From CAURNT01 sp963539215 (GTDB taxonomy: Bacteria; Fusobacteriota; Fusobacteriia; Fusobacteriales; Leptotrichiaceae): a stretch of 64,000 nucleotides of DNA. Shown piece by piece: positions 27,169 through 35,778 of this stretch. The stretch is from positions 144,059 to 208,058 of the forward strand of contig CAUTJT010000002.1 in NCBI GenBank assembly GCA_963539215.1, written 5' to 3'. A model generated the notes under the pieces. It did no database searches, was not told the DNA's origin, and saw only the letters and a program-made list of their open reading frames with translations. How positions within the stretch are numbered: the first letter of the stretch is position 1; each line of letters begins with the position of its first letter. A program made the position numbers and the translations under genes.

Positions 27169-29186
27169 TATTTTTCCTCCTTAAATGCTTGTGAATTCTT
27201 GAATCCTATATATGCAAATAATATTAGTCCTAAAGATATAAAGACTGTTATTGCTGCACCTACAGATTGATATTGTTTTTGTATAGTCAATTTGTAAATA
27301 TATGAAATTAATAAGTCTGTACTTCCTGCCATATTTCCATATTTAGTTGGATCAAATGGCCCTCCACCATTAAATAAATAAATAATAGAGAAATTATTAA
27401 AATTAAATGTATATTGACCTATTAATAAAGGAGCTGTTTGGAATAAAACTAAAGGTATAGTAATCTTTGATAATTTTTGCCAAACTGTTGCGCCATCTAT
27501 ATCTGCAGCTTCATAAAGATCTGTAGGTATTCCTTGAAGAACTCCTGTAGATAATAAGAATACATAAGAACTTCCAAGCCAAGTTTGTAATAATATTAGT
27601 GCTACTCTAGTTAATGTTGTACTTTGTTTTATAGCCCAATCTCCACCAAGTATAGCTTCTAATGTTTTAGTTAATATTCCATTACTTGAACTCATTATAC
27701 TAAAGAACATTATAGTAATAAATGCAGGTACTGCCCAAGGTAATAAATATATAGTTCTATATAAAGTTTTTCCTTTGATTCTTTCATTGTTTGCAAGTAA
27801 TGCAAGTCCAAATCCTACTGTTATTGCAACTGTAGTCGCAGCAACTGTCCATATCATAGTCCATAAGAATATTCTCCAGAATGGACCTCCTGCAATTCCT
27901 GTTCCTGTAATTAACAGTTGATAATTCTTAAGACCTATCCATTTAAACTTAGATTGATTATTTGGATCCATTCCAGCAAATGATAGTAATATAGTCGTAA
28001 GTACAGGTAATATTACAACAAATGATAATAAAACATAAGTTATTATAGTTACAATGTATGGGAACCCATCTTCTTTTACACTTTCTATTGTTTCAAACTT
28101 AGTTCTTGGTCTTATACCCTTATACATATTAATCTGTACATCTCTAGCATCTTTATAAGAAACTGCTACTATAGCTATTGCAAATAACATTAATATTACA
28201 GCAACAAGTCCTTCAACCATGAAAATTATAGATTTATCAAGTCTTTTACCACCTTGTGCTAATGTTATTATCCCTTTTATACCTTCTCCTCTATAATTAC
28301 CATAACCTAAAGCATATGGTATTGCTACAAAGTATATGAATAAAGCACCTATGAAAAATAATATTGCTTTAAAATATTGTTTATTAAAATATTGACCAAG
28401 ACCAGGTATTATTATTGAAGCAAGAGGTTTTACTTTATCTATTTTTTCTACTTCTATAGGTATTTTTCTATCAAAATCAGATATATCTTGATACATTATT
28501 TTATATCTTGCTTCAACCTCTACTTTAGATAAATAAGTTAAAACTCTAGCACGACTTTTAATAGCTTCACTAGGTATATCTAATTTTAAAACTTCAACTT
28601 TATCTTTTAATTCCATTTCTAATTGTTTAACTTGATTAGCATAAGCTTTATCTGAAATTAAACCTTCTTTTTTACTTTCTTTAAGTTTTTCCTTACTAGT
28701 TTTTAAAATTATTTTTAATTCTTCAACTTTATGGTTAAACTCACTTACTTTTATATCATTTATAGATTTATCTAAATTTGATAATTCTTTTAATATTTGT
28801 TTCTTTTCGTTTATTGAATCACTATATAGACCAATTATAGAAGGTAGTCTTTCTTCTTTTAATTTATTTTTTCTATATTCTAATTCGAAGTCATAGCTTA
28901 TATCTTCTTTGCCTTCATAAAACTCCATTTTTTTAGAAGCTTCAAACAATTCTAATCTTAAAGCTAATTCCTTCTTATCATATTTACCTTTTAATTCTTG
29001 TCTTTCATGGTAAATTTTTGATTTTAATTCTTTTAGAAAAACTCTTTCTTCTTCTTGTAACTTTTCAAGTTCAATGATATATGGATGAGTTTTTCTATCT
29101 ACATTAGCATTATCTGCTAAATCTTTTAAATAAAGATTTTTTCTTTCATGTGGATTTCCTATACTATCATAAACATATCTATCCAT
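27168..29186 (-). CDS. malF: Maltodextrin ABC permease MalF with large N-terminal coiled-coil extension
   Basis: 672 residues from the ATG at 29186, placed just after GAGGAG; six upstream codons overlap that RBS. Residues about 35-240 are charged, Lys/Glu-rich and helical, likely coiled coil. Residues near 255-285 (LASIIIPGLGQYFNKQYFKA) form a GLGQ-type membrane hairpin seen in some Gram-positive MalF proteins. The canonical permease follows, with EAA loop EAADIDGATVWQKLSKITIPL near 560. E. coli MalF is 514 residues and has its extra domain in the periplasm instead. The role of the long N-terminal segment is unknown. Confidence 0.9.
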   Translation of the reverse strand: MDRYVYDSIGNPHERKNLYLKDLADNANVDRKTHPYIIELEKLQEEERVFLKELKSKIYHERQELKGKYDKKELALRLELFEASKKMEFYEGKEDISYDFELEYRKNKLKEERLPSIIGLYSDSINEKKQILKELSNLDKSINDIKVSEFNHKVEELKIILKTSKEKLKESKKEGLISDKAYANQVKQLEMELKDKVEVLKLDIPSEAIKSRARVLTYLSKVEVEARYKIMYQDISDFDRKIPIEVEKIDKVKPLASIIIPGLGQYFNKQYFKAILFFIGALFIYFVAIPYALGYGNYRGEGIKGIITLAQGGKRLDKSIIFMVEGLVAVILMLFAIAIVAVSYKDARDVQINMYKGIRPRTKFETIESVKEDGFPYIVTIITYVLLSFVVILPVLTTILLSFAGMDPNNQSKFKWIGLKNYQLLITGTGIAGGPFWRIFLWTMIWTVAATTVAITVGFGLALLANNERIKGKTLYRTIYLLPWAVPAFITIMFFSIMSSSNGILTKTLEAILGGDWAIKQSTTLTRVALILLQTWLGSSYVFLLSTGVLQGIPTDLYEAADIDGATVWQKLSKITIPLVLFQTAPLLIGQYTFNFNNFSIIYLFNGGGPFDPTKYGNMAGSTDLLISYIYKLTIQKQYQSVGAAITVFISLGLILFAYIGFKNSQAFKEEK

Positions 29187-29589
29187 CTTTCTCCTCTCTT
29201 TCATTCAACAGAATGATATAAATTAAAAGAATTATTTGTAACAATAAACTTATAAAATAGAAAACATTAGTATGATAATGAACAAATACTTTAAGTAAAA
29301 TATTTCCTATAATAAAAAGTGACCAAACTCCTTTATAAAGTACACCTATTCTAAATTTTTCATAAAATAAATAGTTATATACAGAAAATATTATAAATAA
29401 AACAATACCCGTAAAATAATTTAACATTTCTAATGTGATATAGTCTTTTTCACTAGCTTTAGTTATCTTTAAAAATTCATTATATAATTCTAAATCCTTA
29501 ACTAAATAAAAACTAAGCATACTTTCTGATATTATTATTCCTAAACATATCAGCAAAAAAATATTCAATGTTTTTTTTCTTAATTTCAT
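29179..29589 (-). CDS. Membrane protein of unknown function inside the mal operon
   Basis: 136 residues from the ATG at 29589 (RBS AAGGA); a longer GTG-started frame would begin inside the malE terminator and is rejected. Four hydrophobic segments, then an ERE-rich tail. Its last 8 bases overlap the start of malF. No family recognised. The placement between malE and malF is unusual and suggests a role tied to the transporter, but this is inference only. Confidence 0.65.
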   Translation of the reverse strand: MKLRKKTLNIFLLICLGIIISESMLSFYLVKDLELYNEFLKITKASEKDYITLEMLNYFTGIVLFIIFSVYNYLFYEKFRIGVLYKGVWSLFIIGNILLKVFVHYHTNVFYFISLLLQIILLIYIILLNEREEKDG

Positions 29590-29604
29590 AGTTTTCCTTA
29601 AAAA

Positions 29605-29629
29605 AAAGTAAGTGCCAAGCACTTACTTT
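29605..29629 (-). terminator. Intra-operon terminator after malE
   Basis: Eleven-base stem with core AAGTAAGTGC-CAA-GCACTTACTT and, on the minus strand, a following T-run (29604 downward). It lies between malE and the rest of the operon and probably gives more malE than malFGK transcript, as in many binding-protein operons. Confidence 0.8.
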
Positions 29630-29635
29630 CGTATT

Positions 29636-30934
29636 TTATTGTAAATTAGTTAATAAAGCATTAAAGCTTGCTTGAACTTCTTTATATGCATCTTGTACAG
29701 TAGCTGGTTTCTTAGAATCCCAAGAAATTAATGAATTTTGCCAAGTATCCCATACTTGTCCCCATTCTTTAAATAATGGTCTTGCAACAGCTTTATCATA
29801 ACCATCTATAACAGCTAATATAACTTTCTTATCTAATTCAGGTATATTTAATTTTGCATATTCATCTCTTGAAACATTTGGCATTATTTTACCAGTTGCA
29901 GCATATAAATCTCCTGCGAATTTAGGATTTAATAATTCTGCTATAACTGCTTGTGAAAGAGCCATTTTATCTGCATCTTCTTCATTTCTAGAGTTGATTA
30001 CTAAAGCCCATCCACCTTTCCAGTGTTTTAATTCTTTTCCAGCAAATTTAGCACTAGTTAAAGGTAATACATCAAAGTCTTCTGTTCCACTTATTTCAGT
30101 AGCTGCAGCAACTTCCCAAGGTCCTATTATTCTTACTGAACCTGTGTTTCCACCTTTAAATAATCCATCCATAAATCCGTAAACTGCTTTTGTATCAAAC
30201 ATAGGTAATTTTTCTTTATTTGATTTTTGCCAGTATTCAAATATTCCTTGGAACATTTGTTGTTGTTCTGGAGTTAATTTATCAAAATCATTAGTTAAAG
30301 TAGACATAAATTTATCTCCATCTTTTCCTAATAATTCTACATCGAATGCATTAGTAACTGCAACACCATACCAAGCATTAAATAATGGTACCATTGCAAC
30401 TTTTGGATCTAAAGTAGCAAAATCTATGTTATTTAAATCAACATTATTTGCAGCAGCATTTTTAGTATTTACTCCTAAAATTAATGTTTCAATATTGTAT
30501 GGGAATCCGAAGTAATTACCATCGAATTTTAATTGTCCTCCAAGACCTTTATCGAAATCACCGAATCCTCCGATTCTTTCTCCTAAAGCTTTAGCATCAA
30601 ATGAAGCTAATACATCTTTACTTACTAAACCTTCCATTCTATCTAAAGGTACAGCAAATACGTCTGCTACGTCAGCATTAGTTGAATCTGTTTTATCAAT
30701 TATATCAATATGATCAAATGATGGTTTAACCATTAAATTAACTTTTGCATCAGGATTTTTTTCATTAACCCTTGCAATAGCTGCTTCATAATATGGTTTC
30801 CAAGCTTCTTCAACTTGAACAGTAATTTCTCCTTTTAATCCACTTACTGGTTCAGCAGCTTCTTTTTTTGAACCACATGATAAAAGTAAACCGAACATTA
30901 AAAATGTTCCAGTAACAAATTTTTTTAAATTCAT
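29636..30934 (-). CDS. malE: Maltodextrin-binding lipoprotein
   Basis: 432 residues from the ATG at 30934, with AAGGTGG six bases before. The N-terminus MNLKKFVTGTFLMFGLLLSC is a lipoprotein signal with Cys20 as the lipidated residue. The mature part is a solute-binding protein of the sugar family: GEITVQVEEAWKPYYEAAIA, FPYNIETLILGVN, GPWEVAAA. It collects maltodextrins in the periplasm. A LacI-type operator and promoter lie directly upstream. Substrate is inferred from neighbouring malQ, pulA and malR. Confidence 0.9.
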   Translation of the reverse strand: MNLKKFVTGTFLMFGLLLSCGSKKEAAEPVSGLKGEITVQVEEAWKPYYEAAIARVNEKNPDAKVNLMVKPSFDHIDIIDKTDSTNADVADVFAVPLDRMEGLVSKDVLASFDAKALGERIGGFGDFDKGLGGQLKFDGNYFGFPYNIETLILGVNTKNAAANNVDLNNIDFATLDPKVAMVPLFNAWYGVAVTNAFDVELLGKDGDKFMSTLTNDFDKLTPEQQQMFQGIFEYWQKSNKEKLPMFDTKAVYGFMDGLFKGGNTGSVRIIGPWEVAAATEISGTEDFDVLPLTSAKFAGKELKHWKGGWALVINSRNEEDADKMALSQAVIAELLNPKFAGDLYAATGKIMPNVSRDEYAKLNIPELDKKVILAVIDGYDKAVARPLFKEWGQVWDTWQNSLISWDSKKPATVQDAYKEVQASFNALLTNLQ

Positions 30935-30965
30935 AACTTTCCACCTTCTATAATTATATTTTTTA

Positions 30966-30979
30966 TGCAATCGCTTACA
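30966..30979. promoter_or_regulatory. LacI-type operator at the malE promoter
   Basis: Site TGCAATCGCTTACA (plus strand), an imperfect palindrome of the LacI/cre type, directly downstream of the malE -10 box, over the expected start of transcription. It matches the site in front of malR in 12 of 14 positions, so MalR is the likely ligand. Confidence 0.7.
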
Positions 30980-30986
30980 ACAATAT

Positions 30987-31014
30987 ATTATACCTTGAAT
31001 TTTTGTATTGTCAA
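30987..31014 (-). promoter_or_regulatory. Promoter of the malE operon
   Basis: Minus strand TTGACA (31009-31014), 16 bases, TATAAT (30987-30992): near consensus. The -10 box ends about 50 bases before the malE start and the operator lies in between. Confidence 0.8.
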
Positions 31015-31101
31015 TACAAATTTTAATTATTTTTTTTATTTTTTTATTTTGACACTTTGTTCAAAGTATAAACAATCTTAAAAATTATATATATTTAACA
31101 T

Positions 31102-32868
31102 TTATTTTCTTTCTAAAATAACACAATTATAATTTGAAACTTCAAATAAATTATCTATTAATATATTCACATTATTTTTTTTGAAAGAACTAAATACAAT
31201 TTCATATTCTCCACTTTCTAGTTCAAAACTTATAGCTTCATTCGAACTATTAACAAGTACAAATATTTTATCATCTAAAGAGTACATTAAACTTATATCA
31301 TTAAATTGTAATAATTTAAATTTCTTCTCTATTTCTTCAAAATTATTTAATTTAAATAAAGGATTTTTCTTTCTGTATTCTATTAATTCAGAAATATATT
31401 GAACATTTTCTTTGAAATTTTCAGCTCTATCAAAATCAAATTTATTTATTTCATCCGATAAATTATATGAATTTTCATGTCCAAATTTTGTTCTAAAGAA
31501 CTCTTGACCTGCATGTAAGAAAGGTATTCCTTGTGAAGTCATCACTAAAGTTGTAGCAATATTTTGCATTTTTATTCTATCAACTAAACTATCTTCAGAA
31601 TTAGTTATACTAAAATGATCAAATACAGTATTATTATCATGAGCTTCAACATACTGTATTAATTGATCAGGAGAAATATATCCCCTTAAATTAATACCAC
31701 CTTTAATAGAGTTTATTAATCTATCATCTGATTTACCACCATTTGCAAAACCTTTACCTAATTTTTCGAAAGTAGATCCTCTTAAGGTATCACGTATATC
31801 ATCACTAAAGAATGAAATTCTTGGCATTTTATAAGCATTTAGCTGATTTGCTCTTTGTTCTTTATCAAGACTTGTATTTAAGTCCCACCCTTCACCAAGG
31901 ACTATTATTCCTTTATCAATTTCATCTAATTTTTCTCTTATCTCATTCATAGTATCAACATCAAGTATACCCATTAAATCAAATCTAAATCCATCAAGTT
32001 TAAACTCATTTGCCCAATAAAGTATACTATCTACTATATATTTTCTTACCATAGGATGATCACTTGCTAGATCATTACCACAAGCACTTCCATTAGAAAA
32101 TTCTCCATTTTCATAAAATCTAAAAGCTTCCTTTTGCATAGTTTTCCAAAGGCTATGACTCATAGCATCATACACATGATTATACACTACATCCATTATT
32201 ACTCTAATACCATTTTCATGTAATACTCTTACCATTTCTTTTAACTCTCTTATCCTTACATAAGGATCTTTGGCATCTGTAGCAAATGACCCATCAGGTA
32301 TATTGTAATTAACAGGATCATATCCCCAATTATATCTTAATTCCGGATTATTTTCATCAACTGATTCATCGGAAAAATCATAAAAAGGCATAATTTGAAC
32401 ATGTGTAATACCTAATTTTTTTAAATAATTTAATTGTTTATCTTCTATTACTCCTAAAAACTTACCTTTATTTACTGCATTTTGAGTAAAATCTCTAACT
32501 GATATTTCATAAATTATTGCATCCAATGGATTTTCAAAACTTTCCATTCTTTCAAAATTATCAATTTGAGTTTTATCTCTATCTATTATTATTCCACTAC
32601 CACTATTTACTTCACAAGCTATAGCATATGGATCAATTGTAATATATCTTTCATTTTCCGTAAATACTTGATACAGATATCTTTTACCTTCAAAATCTCC
32701 AGGTAAAACTTGTTGAAACAATCCTATTTCTTCAATTTTTTCCATACCATAAATTTTTTGTTCTATTATCAAGTCTACATTTATTGCATTAGGAGCATAT
32801 ATCCTAAATTCTGTATATTCTTTATTGTACTTTACTCCTAATTCACCTTTGTGTATCTTATATTTCAT
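31102..32868 (-). CDS. pulA: Type I pullulanase (cytoplasmic)
   Basis: 588 residues without signal peptide. It has the type I pullulanase motif YNWGYDPVNY, then GH13 motifs: DVVYNHVYD, DGFRFDLMG (nucleophile Asp), VLGEGWDL (acid Glu) and VEAHDNN. It cleaves alpha-1,6 branch points of glycogen-type dextrins inside the cell. The length is at the lower end of the family: a short N-terminal CBM48-like part is present, and extra starch-binding domains are absent. It overlaps malQ by 11 bases. Confidence 0.93.
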   Translation of the reverse strand: MKYKIHKGELGVKYNKEYTEFRIYAPNAINVDLIIEQKIYGMEKIEEIGLFQQVLPGDFEGKRYLYQVFTENERYITIDPYAIACEVNSGSGIIIDRDKTQIDNFERMESFENPLDAIIYEISVRDFTQNAVNKGKFLGVIEDKQLNYLKKLGITHVQIMPFYDFSDESVDENNPELRYNWGYDPVNYNIPDGSFATDAKDPYVRIRELKEMVRVLHENGIRVIMDVVYNHVYDAMSHSLWKTMQKEAFRFYENGEFSNGSACGNDLASDHPMVRKYIVDSILYWANEFKLDGFRFDLMGILDVDTMNEIREKLDEIDKGIIVLGEGWDLNTSLDKEQRANQLNAYKMPRISFFSDDIRDTLRGSTFEKLGKGFANGGKSDDRLINSIKGGINLRGYISPDQLIQYVEAHDNNTVFDHFSITNSEDSLVDRIKMQNIATTLVMTSQGIPFLHAGQEFFRTKFGHENSYNLSDEINKFDFDRAENFKENVQYISELIEYRKKNPLFKLNNFEEIEKKFKLLQFNDISLMYSLDDKIFVLVNSSNEAISFELESGEYEIVFSSFKKNNVNILIDNLFEVSNYNCVILERK

Positions 32869-34378
32869 CTTTTGTTCCCACCTTATTTAATCTTGAATAA
32901 GTCTTAGTTAAATCATAAATTTTTGAACTCAAATCTTTAGTTAAACTTTCTTCTTTTATACGCCAAGACCAGTTTCCAAGTGTTGAAGGTCTATTCATAC
33001 GTCCTTCATCTCCAAGTTCTAAAAAGTCTTGAATTTGTGCTATAGCCATATTTGCAACTGAACTCCATGCAGCTCTAATAAATCCTAAAACATAATCTTT
33101 TTCATCTGTTAAATATAAATATTTTTTAGCAAATTCTACTTCTTCTTTATTTGCTTTCTCAAACCAAGATTTAACAGTATCACTATCATGAGTTCCTGTA
33201 TAAACAGCCCAATTTCTTTCAATTTGATGAGGTATAAAATCGCTTTCATTATTAGGATCAAATGCAAATTGAAGCATTTTCATACCTGGAAATCCAGTTT
33301 TTTCTCTAAATTTAACAACTTCCACTGTAGTATACCCTAAATCTTCAGCAACTATTTTAATTTTTCCTAATTTTTCTTCTACTTTTTCAAAAAGTGCTTC
33401 ACCTTCTGCTTTAACCCATTCTCCATTTCTTGCATCAGCATCATCTTTAGGTACAGCCCAATATGATTCAAATCCTCTAAAATGATCTATTCTTAAAACA
33501 TCTACATATTTTAAAGTTTTTTCTATTCTATTTATCCACCATTTAAAATCTTCTTCTTTATGTTTTTTCCAATCATATATTGGATTACCCCATTTTTGTC
33601 CTCCTGCACTAAATCCATCTGGTGGACAACCTCCAACCTTATCTTTTATGAAAAGTTCAGGATTTTTCCAAACCTCCATACTATCTGGAGCAACATATAT
33701 AGGCATATCACCTATTACCTCTATACCTAAACTATTAACATAATTTTTCCAAGATAAATATTGTTCAAAAAATTTAAATTGTAAAAATTTATGATAATTT
33801 ATTCTATCTTCTAATTCTTTAGTATATTTGTCTATAGCATCTTTTTCTCTATTCTTTATATCTCTAGGAAAAGATTCAAATGAAACATTACCAAAATGTT
33901 CTTTAAGAGCCATAAAAAGTGAATAATCTTCTATCCAATCAGAATTCTCATTTAAAAATTTTAAATATTTTTCATTAACTTTACTACTCTTTTTAAAATT
34001 TTCATATGCAATACCTAAAACTATATTTCTAGTCGTATAAATTTTACCAAAATCAACTCTTTCTCTATCAGTACCATAATCTAAGTCTTTAAAATCAGAC
34101 TCTTTTAAATACCCTTCTTTTTCTAAAATTTTAAAATCTATAAAATATGGATTACCTGCAAAAGATGAAAATGATTGATATGGTGAGTCACCATAACCTG
34201 TAGGCCCTATAGGTAATATTTGCCAATAACATTGACCAGATTCTTTTAAAAAGTCTGCAAACTTATATGCCTCTTCTCCTAAATTACCTATACCATATTC
34301 ACTCCATAGAGAAGATATATGCATTATTATTCCACTTTTTCTTTCTTTGTTTATATCTTTATAATTATATTTATCCAT
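32858..34378 (-). CDS. malQ: 4-alpha-glucanotransferase (second copy, mal locus)
   Basis: 506 residues, GH77. KSGIIMHISSLWSEYGIGNLG at the start, VDVLRIDHFRGFESYW with the nucleophile, KIVAEDLGY and GTHDSDTV. It elongates and shortens maltodextrins so that they can be used or stored. It is clearly related to the malQ at 15636-17099 but with many differences. AGGAG RBS directly upstream. It lies in malR-malQ-pulA, so expression likely follows maltodextrin supply, unlike the first copy. Confidence 0.94.
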   Translation of the reverse strand: MDKYNYKDINKERKSGIIMHISSLWSEYGIGNLGEEAYKFADFLKESGQCYWQILPIGPTGYGDSPYQSFSSFAGNPYFIDFKILEKEGYLKESDFKDLDYGTDRERVDFGKIYTTRNIVLGIAYENFKKSSKVNEKYLKFLNENSDWIEDYSLFMALKEHFGNVSFESFPRDIKNREKDAIDKYTKELEDRINYHKFLQFKFFEQYLSWKNYVNSLGIEVIGDMPIYVAPDSMEVWKNPELFIKDKVGGCPPDGFSAGGQKWGNPIYDWKKHKEEDFKWWINRIEKTLKYVDVLRIDHFRGFESYWAVPKDDADARNGEWVKAEGEALFEKVEEKLGKIKIVAEDLGYTTVEVVKFREKTGFPGMKMLQFAFDPNNESDFIPHQIERNWAVYTGTHDSDTVKSWFEKANKEEVEFAKKYLYLTDEKDYVLGFIRAAWSSVANMAIAQIQDFLELGDEGRMNRPSTLGNWSWRIKEESLTKDLSSKIYDLTKTYSRLNKVGTKDEI

Positions 34379-34385
34379 GTTACTC

Positions 34386-35381
34386 CTATCTATATATTAT
34401 TTCACTTTCTACTACTATGTGATTATAGTTTAATTCATTTTCCTCTATCTTACTTGTAAGTAAATACACTGCCCCTTTAGCCAATCTATCATATTTAATA
34501 TCAACAGTTGTAAACGTATAATTTAAATAACTTCTTAATTTAGAATTATTAAATCCTGTCACATCCACATTTACTCCTAATTTTTCTACTGCTCTTATAG
34601 CACCTATAGCTAAAATATCATCGGTTGTTATTATAGCATCTATCTTATCTATATTTTTATGTTTTACAACACTATCATATGCTAAATCCGAACTAAACTC
34701 AGGAAGAGATAATATATTACTTTCATTTATATCAATCTCATTATTTTTCAAAGCATCCATATACCCCTTTTTTCTATAAATAGAAACTGTCATATCACTA
34801 GGTCCTGAAATAAATAATATATTTCTTTTTCCTTTTTTTATTAAATTATTTGTAATATTAAAACAAGATTTAATATTATCATTATCTATCCAAAGTCCCC
34901 TAGTTTTATCATTAGGAGTCCCTATTATCGTATATGGAAATGATATTTTTTCAAAATATGATATATGTTCATCATCTTCAGTAAAATTAAGAAACATCAA
35001 ACCATCTATTCTATTACTTTTAATAAGTCTATATACATTTTCATATGCATCTTCATTATTTTCAAATTGCAAATACAATGTATAATATCCTAAATCTAAA
35101 GCATATTTACTAATAAAAGGTATTATTTCATTATAGTAATCATTTTGAAGTGGATTTTCTTTTTTAGCTGAACTTACAACTACTAGACCTAATATATTAC
35201 TTTTACTTTTAGTTAAAGAAACAGCTGCAGAATTTGGGAAATAATCTAACTTTTTAACAACTTCCATAACTTTTTCTTTAGTCTTATCACTTATTAAATT
35301 ACTATTAGACATAACTCTAGATACTGTTGCTTCGCTTACATTTGCAATTTTAGCAACATCTTTTATAGTATATTTTTTCAT
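34386..35381 (-). CDS. malR: LacI-family regulator of the maltodextrin genes
   Basis: 331 residues from the ATG at 35381 (AAAGGAG five bases before). N-terminal helix-turn-helix TIKDVAKIANVSEATVSRVMSN with the LacI hinge region (KKLDYFPNSAAVSL), then a periplasmic-binding-like effector domain. It is first in malR-malQ-pulA. A matching operator lies on its own promoter and on the malE promoter, suggesting autoregulation and repression of the transporter, relieved by a maltodextrin. The name malR is by context. Confidence 0.85.
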   Translation of the reverse strand: MKKYTIKDVAKIANVSEATVSRVMSNSNLISDKTKEKVMEVVKKLDYFPNSAAVSLTKSKSNILGLVVVSSAKKENPLQNDYYNEIIPFISKYALDLGYYTLYLQFENNEDAYENVYRLIKSNRIDGLMFLNFTEDDEHISYFEKISFPYTIIGTPNDKTRGLWIDNDNIKSCFNITNNLIKKGKRNILFISGPSDMTVSIYRKKGYMDALKNNEIDINESNILSLPEFSSDLAYDSVVKHKNIDKIDAIITTDDILAIGAIRAVEKLGVNVDVTGFNNSKLRSYLNYTFTTVDIKYDRLAKGAVYLLTSKIEENELNYNHIVVESEIIYR

Positions 35382-35397
35382 ATATGCTCCTTTCTTA

Positions 35398-35411
35398 TGC
35401 AAGCACTTACA
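35398..35411. promoter_or_regulatory. LacI-type operator at the malR promoter
   Basis: TGCAAGCACTTACA on the plus strand, 12 of 14 positions identical to the malE operator and at the same place relative to the -10 box. Likely MalR autoregulatory site. Confidence 0.7.
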
Positions 35412-35415
35412 TTAC

Positions 35416-35444
35416 AGTATACAATCAAATCTTAAATTTTTCAA
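35416..35444 (-). promoter_or_regulatory. Promoter of malR-malQ-pulA
   Basis: Minus strand TTGAAA (35439-35444), 17 bases, TATACT (35416-35421), with the operator immediately downstream. Confidence 0.75.
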
Positions 35445-35778
35445 CACTAATTTTTTAAATTTATTTTAGAAAATTTCATACTATTGTTAACAAAAAAATG
35501 TTACTCTTTCAAAATTTACTAAAGTAACAACTTATTTTTTATTCAAACAATCTTCAAAATATATATTTCTAACACTAATATTTATATTATATTTCTTAAC
35601 TCTTATTATATTTTATTTAATTTCAACTATTATTAAATAAAAATTATAAAACTAGATTAAATTTGACAACAAATATAATTAAATGTAAATTGTGAGTATA
35701 TAAAAACATATACCTCCAAACTTTTAAGTATAATTATCAGTTCTTCAGTATATGTTTCAAATTAAATTTTAGAATTTA
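35445..35778. other. Noncoding stretch with long-loop inverted repeat
   Basis: No gene is seen here. Near the outer-membrane gene a 10-base inverted repeat (35704-35713 with 35748-35757, arm AAACATATAC) encloses a 34-base loop; on the minus strand it is followed by TTTATATAC. It could end transcription of the beta-barrel gene, but the long loop makes this weak. A second inverted repeat GTTACT...AGTAAC lies around 35500-35530. The rest is AT-rich with no clear signal. Confidence 0.4.

Noticed and set aside
30966..30979. CcpA cre site
   Set aside because: The match to a second site at the malR promoter and the local LacI-type regulator make MalR the better candidate; Fusobacteriota CcpA is not established here.
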